Positions 1 to 11,197 are shown, counted from the first letter of the stretch. The stretch: 64,000 bases of DNA from Pseudomonas abietaniphila (GCF_900100795.1 NZ_FNCO01000007.1:62001-126000); one strand, 5' to 3'. Notes: generated by a model from the sequence alone, not told the origin. Numbers and translations are program-made.

Positions 1-577
1 CGAAGGCTTTCCAGTAGGTGCTGTCGGCATGCCAATCGCCTTCCAGATCCACCGCCATGGCGATCACCTGACCCGGCTTGACGTGCAGGGTCGACAGCAG
101 CTTGCTGGCAACACCGGTGATCGCCACCGCCAGCGCCGTTGGGTTGTGCTCTGAAAGGCTGGTGTGCCCGCCCGCCAGCATGAGGCCGTAGGCGTCGCAC
201 GCCGCGCGGATGCCGGCGAGGATCTCCTGCGCGGCGGCATCGTCGTGGTGCCAGTACGCATTGACCACCGCTGTTGCGCGTCCGCCCATGGCCGTGATGT
301 CGCTGACATTGGCCATGACCGCCGACCAACCGGCGAACCAGGGCGCGGCCTTGACAAAGCCCGGCAGCATGCCTTCGATCGCCAGCAGCTGAAAATGATC
401 GCCACACGCAATCGCCGCGGTGTCGTCCCCGGGCAACGCATACAGCTGAGCCCGGGTCAGCTGTTTTTCAGTGCGGCCTATCACCCGGGCCGGTTGCTGG
501 ATCGCCTGTTTGGACAGCATGGCCGGCGTGTTGCGCAGGACGTCCATCAGTGCGCTCAAATCAACCGAGTCAGTCAT
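1..577 (-). CDS. nitF: AIR-synthase-related protein of the Nit1C cluster (C-terminus off the left edge)
   Basis: The reading frame starts at an ATG at 577-575 and stays open to the window edge, so the protein is truncated by the window and not by mutation. The visible N-terminal 192 residues resemble the PurM/AIR-synthase-related (sll0787-type) family. They include a YALPGDDTAAIACGDHF nucleotide-binding-like stretch, a conserved NVSDITAMGG segment, and a following LAGGHTS motif that is typical of PurM-like ATP-binding enzymes. The start codon overlaps the end of the upstream acetyltransferase gene by 8 bp, which suggests translational coupling. In known Nit1C clusters this gene follows the GNAT gene, as here. 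Its substrate is unknown. The family assignment is good, but the exact reaction cannot be stated. Confidence 0.85.
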   Translation of the reverse strand, partial: MTDSVDLSALMDVLRNTPAMLSKQAIQQPARVIGRTEKQLTRAQLYALPGDDTAAIACGDHFQLLAIEGMLPGFVKAAPWFAGWSAVMANVSDITAMGGRATAVVNAYWHHDDAAAQEILAGIRAACDAYGLMLAGGHTSLSEHNPTALAVAITGVASKLLSTLHVKPGQVIAMAVDLEGDWHADSTYWKAF

Positions 578-1130
578 GGCGAGCCACCTTCAACGCACGC
601 AACGACACCTGACGCGGCATCAGCGGGTAACGCGCGAGGTCGGCCTGCATCAGGCAGTGCGGCTGGCCGAGCAGTTCGAGGTGCTCCAGCGTCTGCCATT
701 GGAGGGCATGAAAGTACGCCTCGTTGGGCGCTTGCACCGTGGCGTGGAACACTTCGCAGCCCAGGTCTTTTGCCCGAGAGACCGCCTCATTGACCAGTGC
801 CTTGCCAATCATGCTGTGACGGCGGTAAGCCTGGGCCACGCATAAACGCCCGCCGAACCACAGTCCCGGCTCGCGCTGATAGATACGAACGGCGCCGACC
901 ACCTGATCCGCCATCCCGCAACTGCCCGCCAGGGCCACGATGGCAATGGCCTGAAAGTCGTGGCTGTCCTTGTCCTGTGGCAGCAGTTGCTGCTCATCGG
1001 AAAACACCGACCGACGCAACGCGAAATAGGCCTGTTTTTCCCAGTGTTCCGTGGCGGGCTTGACCACCAGTTCACCGGCACGGAAGGGTTCGAAGGTGCT
1101 GTCTACAAGGGCAAAGGCCAGGTTCTGCAT
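570..1130 (-). CDS. nitE: GNAT-family acetyltransferase of the Nit1C cluster (MSMEG_0567-type)
   Basis: A 186-residue protein starting MQNLAFALVDSTFEPF. It has a GNAT core: a beta-strand VVGAVRIYQREPGLWFGG, then the acetyl-CoA pyrophosphate-loop region CVAQAYRRHSMIGKALVNEA (RxxxIG variant of Q/RxxGxG/A), and a C-terminal strand with QAPNEAYFHALQW. An in-frame upstream extension to 1193 exists, but the ATG at 1130 agrees with family starts. It lies 26 bp downstream of the radical SAM gene and overlaps the AIR-synthase-like gene by 8 bp, so it is part of one operon. It presumably acetylates an unidentified product of the pathway. The family is clear; the substrate is unknown. Confidence 0.88.
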   Translation of the reverse strand: MQNLAFALVDSTFEPFRAGELVVKPATEHWEKQAYFALRRSVFSDEQQLLPQDKDSHDFQAIAIVALAGSCGMADQVVGAVRIYQREPGLWFGGRLCVAQAYRRHSMIGKALVNEAVSRAKDLGCEVFHATVQAPNEAYFHALQWQTLEHLELLGQPHCLMQADLARYPLMPRQVSLRALKVARHD

Positions 1131-1156
1131 GATCCGTCTCCCGAGGCGCAAAAGGC

Positions 1157-2239
1157 CTATTCGTGATTCTTCAAGGCCGAGCACGCACCGCACTTGGCGC
1201 AGCCCGCATTGATATTTTCCGAGTGCAATCCGTGCCGACGCAGGCTGGCGCCAATCTGCGGATACAGCCGGGCCATCATCGCGCTGTCGGGTTTGGGGTG
1301 ATGCGCCAGCGGCGTACCGTCGATGGGCACGAACGGCACCACGAACGGGTACACGCCCATGGCGCTCAGGCGTTCGCTCATGTCGGTGATTGCCCGTTCG
1401 CTGTCACCCAGGCCAGCAAGGATGTAGGTGCTGACCTGACCGCGGCCGAACACCTTGACCGCTGCTTCGAAGGCTTCGAAATAGCGGCTCAACGGGACGT
1501 CGGCCTTGCCCGGCATGATTCGCTGACGCACTTCATCGGTGACGGCTTCCAGGTGCATGCCCAATGAGACCACGCCGCTGTCGGCCAGGCGCTCGAACCA
1601 GATGTCGTCGTCCGGGGGCTCGCACTGCGCCTGAATCGGCAGGTCGACGGCCGCCGTCACTGCGGCGGCCGACTCACAGAGAATCGCAGCGCCACGGTCC
1701 GGGGTCTGCGGCGTGCCGGTGGTCATCACCATGTGTTTGACGCCATCGAGCTCCACGGCAGCTTTTGCCACCTCGGCCAGTTGCTGCGGGCGTTTACGGG
1801 CGATGGTCTTGCCGGCGGCGAGGGACTGGCCGATGGCGCAGAACTGGCAGGAGGTGCTGCGATCATTGAACCGAATGCAGTGCTGCAAGACGGTGGTCGC
1901 CAGCACATCGCTGCTGTGCAGGGTCGCGATCTTCCAATAGGGAATGCCGTCGACGGTGCTGCGGCTGTAGAAGTTCGGCACGCCGGGCATCTTCACCTGA
2001 CCGACCTGAACGCCTTCGCGGAAGATCAGCGCCAGGCTGCCGTCCGCGCTGGGTTGAGCCTGGTACGGCGAGCTTTGCGACGCCTGGTTGAGGATCGGCA
2101 CCATCATGGTCCGGTCGCCAAAGGTCAGCGCCTTGTGATCAGAAGGCCCGGCGCCACCCTGGCGCGACAGGCCGTTTTGCGCGGCGGGCCATCGCACGCC
2201 GTGGCATTGCAGGTCGGCGAGCAGTTCATTGGTTTGCAT
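1157..2239 (-). CDS. nitD: Radical SAM protein of the Nit1C cluster (MSMEG_0568-type)
   Basis: A 360-residue protein. The presumed SAM-cluster cysteines are C121, C131 and C134, in a C-x9-C-x2-C spacing ([14 protein letters not shown]) and not the usual C-x3-C-x2-C. A second cysteine group, C347, C350 and C353 ([17 protein letters not shown]), at the extreme C-terminus could hold an auxiliary Fe-S cluster. The ATG at 2239 is preferred to the one at 2257 because a GAGGAA Shine-Dalgarno lies about 7 nt upstream of it. The start overlaps the nitrilase stop by 14 bp. Radical SAM enzymes of this family are known only as Nit1C cluster members, and the reaction is not established. Confidence 0.9.
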   Translation of the reverse strand: MQTNELLADLQCHGVRWPAAQNGLSRQGGAGPSDHKALTFGDRTMMVPILNQASQSSPYQAQPSADGSLALIFREGVQVGQVKMPGVPNFYSRSTVDGIPYWKIATLHSSDVLATTVLQHCIRFNDRSTSCQFCAIGQSLAAGKTIARKRPQQLAEVAKAAVELDGVKHMVMTTGTPQTPDRGAAILCESAAAVTAAVDLPIQAQCEPPDDDIWFERLADSGVVSLGMHLEAVTDEVRQRIMPGKADVPLSRYFEAFEAAVKVFGRGQVSTYILAGLGDSERAITDMSERLSAMGVYPFVVPFVPIDGTPLAHHPKPDSAMMARLYPQIGASLRRHGLHSENINAGCAKCGACSALKNHE

Positions 2240-3218
2240 GATCGAGTTCCTCGGCACTGGCAGCGGTGGGAAACACGGCCATGTGATGCGCCGCGCGTTC
2301 GTGGACCTTGGCCGTCGGCGTGCGGTCGATCAGCAGGCTGAGCAGCTCCGGGCGGCTGTAATGCCCGACCGAATCCATCATGCGTTTGCGCTTATCGATC
2401 AGCTTGAGGTCGAGGTCGGCGACCACCCAGCCCTCTCCCTTGCGCAACGGTTCGCCGAGCAACTTGCCTTCCGGCGAGACGATAGCGGTGAAGCAGCCGC
2501 CGGAAATCGGGCCCAACGCGCAGCCAGTGTCCTGCATGATCTGCCCTTGCTGATCGGCGTCGAGCCACGCGGTGGCGTTGACCACGAAACAGCCGGACTC
2601 CAGGGCATGATGGCGGATGGTGACTTCGATCTGTTCGGCGAAGATGTCGCCTACCAGCGAGCCCGGGAACATCGCCACGTGGATCTGCTCGCGATCGGCC
2701 ATCAAGGCGTAACGGGCGAGCGGGTTGTAATGCTCCCAGCAGGCCAGCGAGCCGATGCGGCCTACGGCACTGTCCACCGCGCGCAGGCCGGAACCGTCGC
2801 CCTGCCCCCAGACCATGCGTTCGTGGTAGGTCGGGGTGATCTTGCGGCGGTGTTGAATCAGCGTGCCGTCGGCATCGAACAGCAGCTGCGCGTTGTAGAT
2901 CGTGCCGCCTTCGCGCTCATTCACGCCGATGGATGCGACGATGCCCGCTTCACGGCAGGCCTCGCCTATCTGGCGGGTGACATCAGAGGGCACGGTGACC
3001 GATTGTTCCAGCAGTTGCAGGTGTTCCTTGCCCATCGCGAACGGCGGCTGCACGAAAGAGAAATAGGGGTAATACGGCACCACGGTTTCCGGGAAAACCG
3101 CGAATTGCACACCCTCGCGACCCAGCGCCAGCAGGGTGTTGCACAGCTTGGCGACGGTGGCTTCGCGGGAGTACAGCACGGGGCTGAACTGAACGGCGGC
3201 GGCGCGGATGGTGGTCAT
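2226..3218 (-). CDS. nitC: Nit1C-type nitrilase / cyanide-hydrolysing nitrilase candidate
   Basis: A 330-residue nitrilase-superfamily hydrolase. The catalytic triad is visible: E44 in [13 protein letters not shown]126 in [12 protein letters not shown], and nucleophile C160 in [12 protein letters not shown], which is the branch-1 (true nitrilase) pattern. The start is at [10 protein letters not shown]; upstream in-frame sequence runs through an intergenic repeat and is not coding. It is the central enzyme of the cluster. In the Pseudomonas fluorescens NCIMB 11764 literature the Nit1C nitrilase is tied to cyanide assimilation (HCN to ammonia and formate), so that is the leading hypothesis here. 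Other nitriles cannot be excluded from sequence. It is probably cytoplasmic, as no signal peptide is seen. Confidence 0.93.
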   Translation of the reverse strand: MTTIRAAAVQFSPVLYSREATVAKLCNTLLALGREGVQFAVFPETVVPYYPYFSFVQPPFAMGKEHLQLLEQSVTVPSDVTRQIGEACREAGIVASIGVNEREGGTIYNAQLLFDADGTLIQHRRKITPTYHERMVWGQGDGSGLRAVDSAVGRIGSLACWEHYNPLARYALMADREQIHVAMFPGSLVGDIFAEQIEVTIRHHALESGCFVVNATAWLDADQQGQIMQDTGCALGPISGGCFTAIVSPEGKLLGEPLRKGEGWVVADLDLKLIDKRKRMMDSVGHYSRPELLSLLIDRTPTAKVHERAAHHMAVFPTAASAEELDHANQ

Positions 3219-3262
3219 GGGGTTGTCCTGGTCGTGCGTTGTGATGAGGGTCTTGCGCGGAC

Positions 3263-3324
3263 CTTGTGGGAGATTCTCTGTGGGTCGGTCAATCGCTTTC
3301 GCGACCAAGCCGGCTCCCACAGGG
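3263..3324. repeat. REP/REPIN-like inverted repeat inside the nit operon
   Basis: Two inverted copies of a GTGGGAG-type motif (CTTGTGGGAG at the left, GGCTCCCACAGGG at the right) flank a GC-rich core that contains a CGACCAAGCCGG half-element. The layout resembles the REPIN doublets dispersed in Pseudomonas intergenic regions. It fills much of the 142-bp gap between the DsrE-like gene and the nitrilase, the only wide gap in the operon, and could act as a partial terminator or mRNA stabiliser. Confidence 0.6.
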
Positions 3325-3360
3325 ATTGGCGTCAGCCTGCCCAATCGGCGGCGTCGAGTG

Positions 3361-3843
3361 TTACGCCGTCCAGGTATCAATGATCATCGCGCCCTCACGG
3401 CGCATCAGCAGACGCAGGTCCATCACGTCCAGCGGGTTGATCGGACGGATGCCTTCGATCAGCGCCTTTTCGGTCTGGCCATACAGTGCCTGCAACGCGA
3501 ATCGACAGGCGTACACCTCACCGCCTTCGGCCATGAACGCCTTGATCTGATTGTTCACAGCGAGGTGACCCGGGAACGCCTCGGCACCCAGCGTCGGGAA
3601 GCCACGTTGCACGCCCAGTTGCACGCCCGGTCCGTAGAGGAGGACCTTGGTTTCGAAGCCTTTGCGCAACAGACGCTTGGCCTGAAGCATGTTGACCAGG
3701 CCAATCGAACCTTCGAACGCGATGGTGTGAAAGGTCAGCAGGGCTTTTTCGCCCGGCTCGGCTTTGACGTCCTCGAAGACCTTCTCTTCGTAATTGACCA
3801 GGAAGTCGCCGTCTTGATAGTGGTTGATGTCTACGCTTGGCAT
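3361..3843 (-). CDS. nitB: Nit1C cluster DsrE-like protein (MSMEG_0572 family)
   Basis: A 160-residue protein starting [12 protein letters not shown]. Segments such as [35 protein letters not shown] and [17 protein letters not shown] have the alternating strand/helix pattern of small DsrE-fold proteins. It is the first gene after the sigma-54 promoter and is separated from the nitrilase by 142 bp. The ATG at 3843 was chosen because the in-frame ATG at 3891 would lie too close to the predicted transcription start near 3900. It is named from its conserved position in Nit1C clusters, and its biochemical role is unknown. Confidence 0.85.
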   Translation of the reverse strand: MPSVDINHYQDGDFLVNYEEKVFEDVKAEPGEKALLTFHTIAFEGSIGLVNMLQAKRLLRKGFETKVLLYGPGVQLGVQRGFPTLGAEAFPGHLAVNNQIKAFMAEGGEVYACRFALQALYGQTEKALIEGIRPINPLDVMDLRLLMRREGAMIIDTWTA

Positions 3844-3909
3844 GTCGTCGCTCCGTTCGTTCAGGTGTTGTCGGTGTTCTGGATCGTTCACCGGGTGACA
3901 CTGAGGTAG

Positions 3910-3926
3910 AGCGAACGCCGTGCCAA
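3910..3926 (-). promoter_or_regulatory. Sigma-54 (-24/-12) promoter for the nit operon
   Basis: On the minus strand the sequence reads TTGGCACGGCGTTCGCT. Against the consensus TGGCACG-N4-TTGC it differs at only one core position (TCGC for TTGC) and keeps the essential GG and GC dinucleotides exactly 10 bp apart. Transcription would start near 3900, about 57 bp before the nitB start codon. The divergent gene encodes a sigma-54-dependent activator, which supports the call. Confidence 0.85.
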
Positions 3927-4025
3927 AAAATAAAAGCCATTTTCATCACGGGTTAACCGCTTGATTTCGAAGAAGATGCTGATCTGATCCGGTGATTTAC
4001 CCACGTTCTGATGCTTTCCGGGCAT

Positions 4026-4079
4026 TACGCATTCCCGTAGAAATACGAATATTCGTAGCGACCTATCACGAGATTTCGT
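4026..4079. promoter_or_regulatory. Candidate activator-binding (UAS) palindromes
   Basis: The perfect 14-bp palindrome TACGAATATTCGTA lies at 4044-4057, and a second ACGA-N4-TCGT site lies at 4068-4079, 23 bp away. A TACG-N6-CGTA dyad at 4026-4039 may be a third, weaker site. They lie roughly 130-180 bp upstream of the sigma-54 start and directly before the activator's own ATG at 4084, the expected place for enhancer sites that could also autoregulate the activator. Confidence 0.6.
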
Positions 4080-4083
4080 AATC

Positions 4084-5978
<1,895 letters not shown>

Positions 5979-5988
<10 letters not shown>

Positions 5989-6131
5989 CCGCCTGCCGAC
6001 GAGCGCTTGCTGCGCCGACAGCGCTCGGAGCAGTAACACACCTCATCCCAACAGCGCTCCCACTTCTTGCGCCAGGTAAAGGGCAGCCCGCAGACGACGC
6101 AGACCTTGGATGGCAGTTCGCTCTTCTTCAC
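5979..6131 (-). CDS. DUF2256 small zinc-ribbon-like protein
   Basis: A 50-residue protein. The core [20 protein letters not shown] followed by [10 protein letters not shown] carries cysteines suited to binding zinc and matches the DUF2256 family. The likely start is a GTG at 6131 whose GTGA overlaps the photolyase stop codon, because the first recognisable family residues ([10 protein letters not shown]) begin right after it. An upstream in-frame ATG at 6182 lies inside the photolyase gene and would add an unrelated tail. DUF2256 genes commonly travel with FeS photolyases. The function is unknown. Its 3' end overlaps the end of the convergent activator gene by 10 bp. Confidence 0.82.
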
Positions 6132-7666
6132 AGCGACTGCCCTGCGTCGAGTCTGGCAAGGAGATCTTCGCCGCGCTGCCACAACGCTTGTTGTTTGTCT
6201 TCGTTCATACGGCCAAGGTTTTTGTAGATGATCGCCATGCGGTGATTGTGCTGAAGGAGATCACGGTGGCGCATCAGGAAATGCCAGTACAGGGCGTTGA
6301 AGGGGCACGCATTCTCGCCGGTGCTTTCACTGACTTTGTACGCACAACCCCGGCAATAATCGGACATGCGGTTGATGTACTGACCGCTTGCGCAGTAAGG
6401 CTTGGAACCCAGGAAACCACCGTCGGCATGCATCACCATGCCCAACGTGTTGGGCAGTTCAACCCAGTCGAAGGCATCGATGTAGATCGCCAGGTACCAC
6501 TCGCAGATCTGCGGCGGCGAAATGCCCGCCAGCAGCGCGAAATTGCCGGTCACCATCAGGCGCTGGATGTGATGGGCATAGCCATGCTGCAGGCTCTGGC
6601 CGATGGCCTGGCTCATGCAGTTCATTCGGGTGTCGCCCGTCCAGTAGAACTCAGGGAGCGGCCTGCCGTTGTTGAAGGCGTTACGCTCGGCGTAATCGGG
6701 CATCAGCAGCCAGTAGACCCCACGCACGTACTCCCGCCAGCCGATCAATTGCCGAATGAAGCCTTCGGCGGCGTTGAGGGCGACGCGTCCCGACCAATAC
6801 GCTGCCTCGACATCGGCACACAGCTGACGCACGTTCAGCAGGCCGATATTCAAGGCAGCGCTGATGCGCGAGTGAAAGAGAAAGGCTTCGTCAGTGGCCA
6901 TTGCGTCCTGGTAGTCGCCGAAAGACGCCAGCCCATGGTCGAGAAAATGCGCCCAGAGCGTCTGCGCGCCCGCGTGGTCGACCGGGTAATCAAAATCCTT
7001 GAGCGAGCCGTAGTGATCAGCAAAGCGTTTGCCGACCAGCGCGAGCACCTCGTCAGTGATGGCATCCGTGGAGAAGCGCGCCGGCGAGGGCGCGGTCACG
7101 CCTTTGGGCAACGGTTTTCGATTTTCGGCATCGAAATTCCACGCGCCGCCGACCGGAGTGCCGTCACCGTTGAGCAACACATGGCCCTTGCGTCGCATCT
7201 CCCGGTAAAAAAACTCCATGCGCAGTTGCTTCTTGCCTTTCGCCCACGCGGCAAAATCGGCGCGGGAACTGAGAAAGCGCGTGTCACTGTGCCAATGGGT
7301 CACCAGGCCACCGTGCTTGAGTGACAACTCCAGGCGCCAGTCGCCGCACTCGGTGAGATGAACTTCCCGGGGCTGCAAGAGCGTCTGCCAGCGCTGCAGC
7401 TCGCCTGCCAGCGAGCCGGTGTTCTGCTCGTCCTCCAGGGTGACGTAATGCACGCGAAAACCGCGCTGCGCCAACGCCTGGGCGAAATGACGCATGGCAC
7501 TGAACACCAGCACGATCTTTTGCGGATGGTGCGCAACGTGGGTGGCTTCCTCGACCACTTCCGCCAGCAGGATTTCGTCCACCTCAGGGTCCGCGTCCTG
7601 CAGCGAGGCCAGCTCAAAGGACAGCTGATCGCCAAGGACCAGACACAACCTGCGCACCGTCGTCAC
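6128..7666 (-). CDS. phrB: Prokaryotic (6-4) photolyase / FeS-BCP cryptochrome-photolyase
   Basis: A 512-residue cryptochrome/photolyase-family protein that repairs UV (6-4) photoproducts using FAD and light. Four cysteines at C350, C438, C441 and C454 match in position the [4Fe-4S] ligands described for Agrobacterium PhrB, and the active-site HHIQR histidine pair falls at 365-366. The N-terminal [10 protein letters not shown] region is the DASH/FeS-type antenna-binding domain. It overlaps the upstream DUF6482 gene by 4 bp and the downstream DUF2256 gene by 4 bp (GTGA), so it is in the middle of a coupled operon. This is a confident call; the lesion specificity is inferred from the family. 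Confidence 0.95.
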   Translation of the reverse strand: MTTVRRLCLVLGDQLSFELASLQDADPEVDEILLAEVVEEATHVAHHPQKIVLVFSAMRHFAQALAQRGFRVHYVTLEDEQNTGSLAGELQRWQTLLQPREVHLTECGDWRLELSLKHGGLVTHWHSDTRFLSSRADFAAWAKGKKQLRMEFFYREMRRKGHVLLNGDGTPVGGAWNFDAENRKPLPKGVTAPSPARFSTDAITDEVLALVGKRFADHYGSLKDFDYPVDHAGAQTLWAHFLDHGLASFGDYQDAMATDEAFLFHSRISAALNIGLLNVRQLCADVEAAYWSGRVALNAAEGFIRQLIGWREYVRGVYWLLMPDYAERNAFNNGRPLPEFYWTGDTRMNCMSQAIGQSLQHGYAHHIQRLMVTGNFALLAGISPPQICEWYLAIYIDAFDWVELPNTLGMVMHADGGFLGSKPYCASGQYINRMSDYCRGCAYKVSESTGENACPFNALYWHFLMRHRDLLQHNHRMAIIYKNLGRMNEDKQQALWQRGEDLLARLDAGQSL

Positions 7667-7974
7667 CAGGCCGAGTCCAGCGCCAGGGGCACACGCAGGG
7701 GCTCTTGCGGCCCATGGTCAAACCCGCACATTTCGGTGTGCACCACGCAATGCACCAGATAGAACGGCACGGGCGCTGGCAAATCCTCGAGCACCTCCCG
7801 TGCGTGTGTCACTGAACGAAGTTGCAGGGCCTGCCCCGTGCGGGTCCTGATCGGATGAACGGCCGACCCGACACGCGCTTGCAGCAGATAAATGCCACCC
7901 TCGATCGACAGCAGCTCAAGCTCCAGCGGTTCCTGCCCGGACGCCACCCAGGCACACAATTCGGTCAGGGTCAT
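7663..7974 (-). CDS. DUF6482 family protein
   Basis: A 103-residue cytoplasmic protein beginning MTLTELCAWVASGQEPLELE. It has predicted small beta-rich segments (EGGIYLLQARV, FYLVHCVVHTEMCGFDHGP). It resembles the short DUF6482 proteins of Pseudomonas, whose role is unknown. ATGA overlaps join it to the lipoprotein gene upstream and to the photolyase gene downstream, suggesting stoichiometric co-translation with phrB. A role in light or UV stress is only an inference from context. Confidence 0.75.
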   Translation of the reverse strand: MTLTELCAWVASGQEPLELELLSIEGGIYLLQARVGSAVHPIRTRTGQALQLRSVTHAREVLEDLPAPVPFYLVHCVVHTEMCGFDHGPQEPLRVPLALDSAW

Positions 7975-8543
7975 TGCTCGATCTCCTGCGCATCAGGCGC
8001 GGCAACGGGGGTTGGCGCCTCAGGTTGCTTGCGGAAAAACAGGGTCACCTGACCGGCCTCGACCCCGAACTTGCTCATGGACGACCGGTTGATCATCGTG
8101 CTGTCGTCCATCAGGTACATCCAGTCGTCGAAATCGACCTGATACACCTTGCCGTCCACCGGCAGGCTGAGCACGTATTTCCAGTGCAGCGTATTCCCTG
8201 CGACTTCACCCAGCGCTTCGCCGACCACGTCGGCAGCACGTCCACGCCAGCGCCCTTCCCCGTCGGGCGTCAGCGTCCAGATCCGTTGCTGGCGAGTACC
8301 GTCGCTGTAGGTGAAGTTTTCTTCGAGGATCATCTGGTCGCCACGGGGATAACCGTGGATCTTCACGACAAAGCGCTTGGTGACCTCCCCCGATCGTTTC
8401 TGAAACATGCCCCAGGCCTCGAGATGCCCGGTAAAAAACCGGCGAAGCTCAAGCGTCGGCTTTTCCTGCCGGTATTGCTGGACATCGACACTTGAACACC
8501 CCGCCAACCCGACGCATATCCACAGCAGCAAACGCTTGAGCAT
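7971..8543 (-). CDS. DUF3833 lipoprotein
   Basis: A 190-residue protein with a lipoprotein signal peptide (MLKRLLLWICVGLAGC, lipid-accepting C16). The mature part carries the DUF3833 pattern: LRRFFTGHLEAWGMFQKRSGEV, ENFTYSDGTRQQRIW, WKYVLSLPVDGKVYQVDFDDWMYLMDD. It is predicted to be membrane-anchored in the periplasm, with unknown function. The ATG at 8543 places the signal peptide at the N-terminus; longer frames lack a signal. It is the first gene of the four-gene operon with DUF6482, phrB and DUF2256. Confidence 0.85.
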   Translation of the reverse strand: MLKRLLLWICVGLAGCSSVDVQQYRQEKPTLELRRFFTGHLEAWGMFQKRSGEVTKRFVVKIHGYPRGDQMILEENFTYSDGTRQQRIWTLTPDGEGRWRGRAADVVGEALGEVAGNTLHWKYVLSLPVDGKVYQVDFDDWMYLMDDSTMINRSSMSKFGVEAGQVTLFFRKQPEAPTPVAAPDAQEIEQ

Positions 8544-8653
8544 GATTTTCTCCAACTTTCGGCATCTGCCGATCAGGGCGGTTTGTTGGCAGGCCGGCCA
8601 ATACCTGTACAAGATTGTCGTGTTGTACAAGTTATAGGCATCCGTTGCAACCG

Positions 8654-8681
8654 CAAAAAAAAAAGCGCCGGAGGGCGCTTT
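8654..8681 (-). terminator. Rho-independent terminator after the Mo-oxidoreductase gene
   Basis: Read on the minus strand, an AAAGCGCC/GGCGCTTT stem with a 4-nt loop is followed by a run of about ten T. It lies 45 bp downstream of the fdhF/ydeP-like stop codon. Confidence 0.9.
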
Positions 8682-8725
8682 GAGAATGACGGGCAGCGAG
8701 GGGATAAAAACGGGCAACCGGTGTA

Positions 8726-11050
8726 TCAGGCGACCGAAGACACGATCACACTGCTCTGCGCTGCCTTGGCAAACTTGATGGCGATGAACTTCGAGGTCGG
8801 GGTAAATGTGCGGTCGCCGTAACTGTCGAGCGGCACCAGCGGGTTGGTTTCCGGGTAATACGCCGCTGCCTGCCCTTTGGGAATGTCGTAGGCAATCAGG
8901 GTAAAGCCCGACACCCGACGCTCGCGACCGTCGTCCCACAGCGAAATCATGTCGACTTTCTCGCCCGGTTCGAAGCCCAGACGGCGGATGTCTTCTTCGT
9001 TGGCGAACACCACTTCACGCATGCCGTAGACCCCGCGATAGCGGTCGTCCAGCCCGTACAACGTGGTGTTGTACTGATCGTGGGAGCGCAGGGTCTGCAG
9101 GATCAAATCGGGTGTGTCCTTGAGGCTGCGAATGGCGGCATTGACCAGGTGTTCAGGCAACGCGTTGGGCATGAACCGAGCCTTCTGCGTGGTGGTGTGC
9201 CATTGACGGTCGGCGACCGGGTTGCCAAGGTGAAAACCGCCTGGATTGAGCAACCGCTGATTGAAGTTCTTGAAACCCGGAATCACGTCGGCGATCAGGT
9301 TGCGAATACGGCTGTAATCCTCCACCACCCAATGCCAGTCAATAGGGTGCTCACCCAGCGTGGCAGCAGCAATGCCGGCAATGATCGCAGGCTCGGACTT
9401 CATCAATCCGGACTTGGGACGCAACTGACCGTGGGAAATGTGAACCATGCTGAAGGTGTCTTCAACCGTGATGCCTTGGGGCCCGGTTGCTTGCAGGTCG
9501 ATGTCGGTACGGCCCAGCGCGGGCAGGATCAGAGCGTCCTTGCCAATCACGAGGTGGCTGCGGTTGAGCTTGGTCGACATCTGCACGGTCAGGTCGCAAT
9601 TGCGCAGCGCGGCATGGGTGCGAGGGCTGTCCGGGGTCGCTTGCGAAAAGTTGCCGCCCAGGGCGATAAAGACTTTGGACCGGCCGGCTTCCATCGCCTT
9701 GATCGCGGTCACGGTGTTGTGCCCTTCTTCGCGCGGCACTTTGAACGCGAAGCGGGTTTCGATCGCGTCGAGCAACCATTTCGGCGGAATCTCGTTGATG
9801 CCCATGGTGCGGTCGCCTTGCACGTTGCTGTGACCTCGCACCGGAGAGACGCCCGCCCCTTCGCGACCCATATTGCCGCGCAACAGTTGCAGGTTGATCA
9901 CTTCCTGAATGGTCGGCACCGAGTGCGTGTGCTGGGTCAGGCCCATGGCCCAGCAGATGATCACGCGCTTGGCCTTGGCGTACATGCGCGCCGCCCGTTC
10001 GATGTCCGACAACGCCATGCCGGACTGTTCTTCGATCAGCGCCCACGGCGTGGCTTCGACGGCACGCAGGTACTCATCCAGACCGGACGTCTGGTCGCGG
10101 ATGAACGCACGGTCGAACACCGGTTCGCCGCCGGTGGCCAGCGACTCCATTTCCCACGCCAGCAAAAACTTCGCCATGCCGCGAATCGCTGCCATGTCGC
10201 CCCCCAAGGCAGGACGGAAGTAGGCCGTGTTCGTGGGTTCCGAGCCGTTGCTGAGCATCTCAAGCGGGTGTTGCGGGTGTTGGAAGCGCTCCAGACCCCG
10301 CTCCTTGAGCGGGTTGAACACCACCACCTGAGCGCCACGCTTCACCGCCTCGCGCAATGGTTCGAGCATGCGCGGATGGTTGGTGCCGGGATTCTGGCCA
10401 ATCACGAAGATTGCATCGGCCTTCTCCAGGTCATGGAACACGACCGTGCCTTTGCCCACCCCGATGGATTCGAACATGCCGACGGCACTGGCCTCGTGGC
10501 ACATGTTCGAGCAGTCCGGAAAGTTGTTGGTGCCGTAGGCGCGCACGAAGAGCTGGTAGAGGAACGCGGCCTCATTGCTGGCCCTGCCCGAGGTGTAGAA
10601 CTCGGCCTGATCAGGCGAACCCAGCTGCTTGAGGTGACGGGCGATCAGTGCGAACGCCTCTTCCCAACTGGTTTCCACGTAGTGATCGGTCGCCGCGTCG
10701 TAACGCATCGGATGGGTCAGCCGCCCCTGATACTCCAGCCAGTAATCAGACTGCTCCAACAACGCCGAGACGCTGTATTTGGCAAAGAACGCTGGATCGA
10801 CGTGGCGACCGGTCGCTTCCCAGTTCACCGCCTTGGCGCCGTTCTCGCAGAACTTGACCATGCCGCTTTCCGGCGATTCGCCCCAGGCACAGCCCGGGCA
10901 GTCAAAACCGCCGTTCTGGTTGGTTTTGAGCATCGCGCGAATGTTCTTGAATGCGTTTTCACTGCCCAGCCAGTTCTTGGTCACGGCAATTAAAGCGCCC
11001 CATCCAGCGGCAGCCCCTTTATAGGGCTTATAACGGTCAACCTGGCTCAT
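8726..11050 (-). CDS. FdhF/YdeP-family molybdopterin oxidoreductase (formate-dehydrogenase alpha-like)
   Basis: A 774-residue molybdopterin-dependent oxidoreductase. An N-terminal cluster-binding group is visible (C51, C54, C68 in FDCPGCAW and VKFCENG), followed by the bis-MGD core. Recognisable segments are YTSGRASNEAAFLYQ, NMCHEASAVGM (Mo-ligand region), IGQNPGTNHPRML, WAMGLTQHTHSVPTIQEV and MGREGAGVSPVRGHSNVQGD. The length fits the FdhF/YdeP (TIGR01701) family. Members have been linked to formate oxidation or acid resistance, and the true substrate is uncertain. No twin-arginine signal is present, so it is likely cytoplasmic. It diverges from moaA, whose product starts molybdenum cofactor synthesis, and shares an inverted upstream element with it. 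Confidence 0.9.
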   Translation of the reverse strand: MSQVDRYKPYKGAAAGWGALIAVTKNWLGSENAFKNIRAMLKTNQNGGFDCPGCAWGESPESGMVKFCENGAKAVNWEATGRHVDPAFFAKYSVSALLEQSDYWLEYQGRLTHPMRYDAATDHYVETSWEEAFALIARHLKQLGSPDQAEFYTSGRASNEAAFLYQLFVRAYGTNNFPDCSNMCHEASAVGMFESIGVGKGTVVFHDLEKADAIFVIGQNPGTNHPRMLEPLREAVKRGAQVVVFNPLKERGLERFQHPQHPLEMLSNGSEPTNTAYFRPALGGDMAAIRGMAKFLLAWEMESLATGGEPVFDRAFIRDQTSGLDEYLRAVEATPWALIEEQSGMALSDIERAARMYAKAKRVIICWAMGLTQHTHSVPTIQEVINLQLLRGNMGREGAGVSPVRGHSNVQGDRTMGINEIPPKWLLDAIETRFAFKVPREEGHNTVTAIKAMEAGRSKVFIALGGNFSQATPDSPRTHAALRNCDLTVQMSTKLNRSHLVIGKDALILPALGRTDIDLQATGPQGITVEDTFSMVHISHGQLRPKSGLMKSEPAIIAGIAAATLGEHPIDWHWVVEDYSRIRNLIADVIPGFKNFNQRLLNPGGFHLGNPVADRQWHTTTQKARFMPNALPEHLVNAAIRSLKDTPDLILQTLRSHDQYNTTLYGLDDRYRGVYGMREVVFANEEDIRRLGFEPGEKVDMISLWDDGRERRVSGFTLIAYDIPKGQAAAYYPETNPLVPLDSYGDRTFTPTSKFIAIKFAKAAQSSVIVSSVA

Positions 11051-11197
11051 GCGAGTTCTCCAGGGTCGCGCAATCGAATACGCGACCTGTATCAGGGACG
11101 GACTTATAACGTTTTTACTTCATTAAAAGAGGAGCCAGTGCATTCTAAGTGCTTGAACTAATCTGGCCTTAGACGACAGTACGCGCGCACTAAAACG

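Noticed and set aside
1..577. Frame at 64-441 on the minus strand as the left-edge gene
   Set aside because: It is out of frame with the PurM-like reading frame that opens at 577 and continues past the edge.
9080..10993. 637-aa plus-strand frame opposite the Mo-oxidoreductase
   Set aside because: It is a GC-rich shadow frame without domains. The minus strand encodes a complete FdhF/YdeP-family enzyme.
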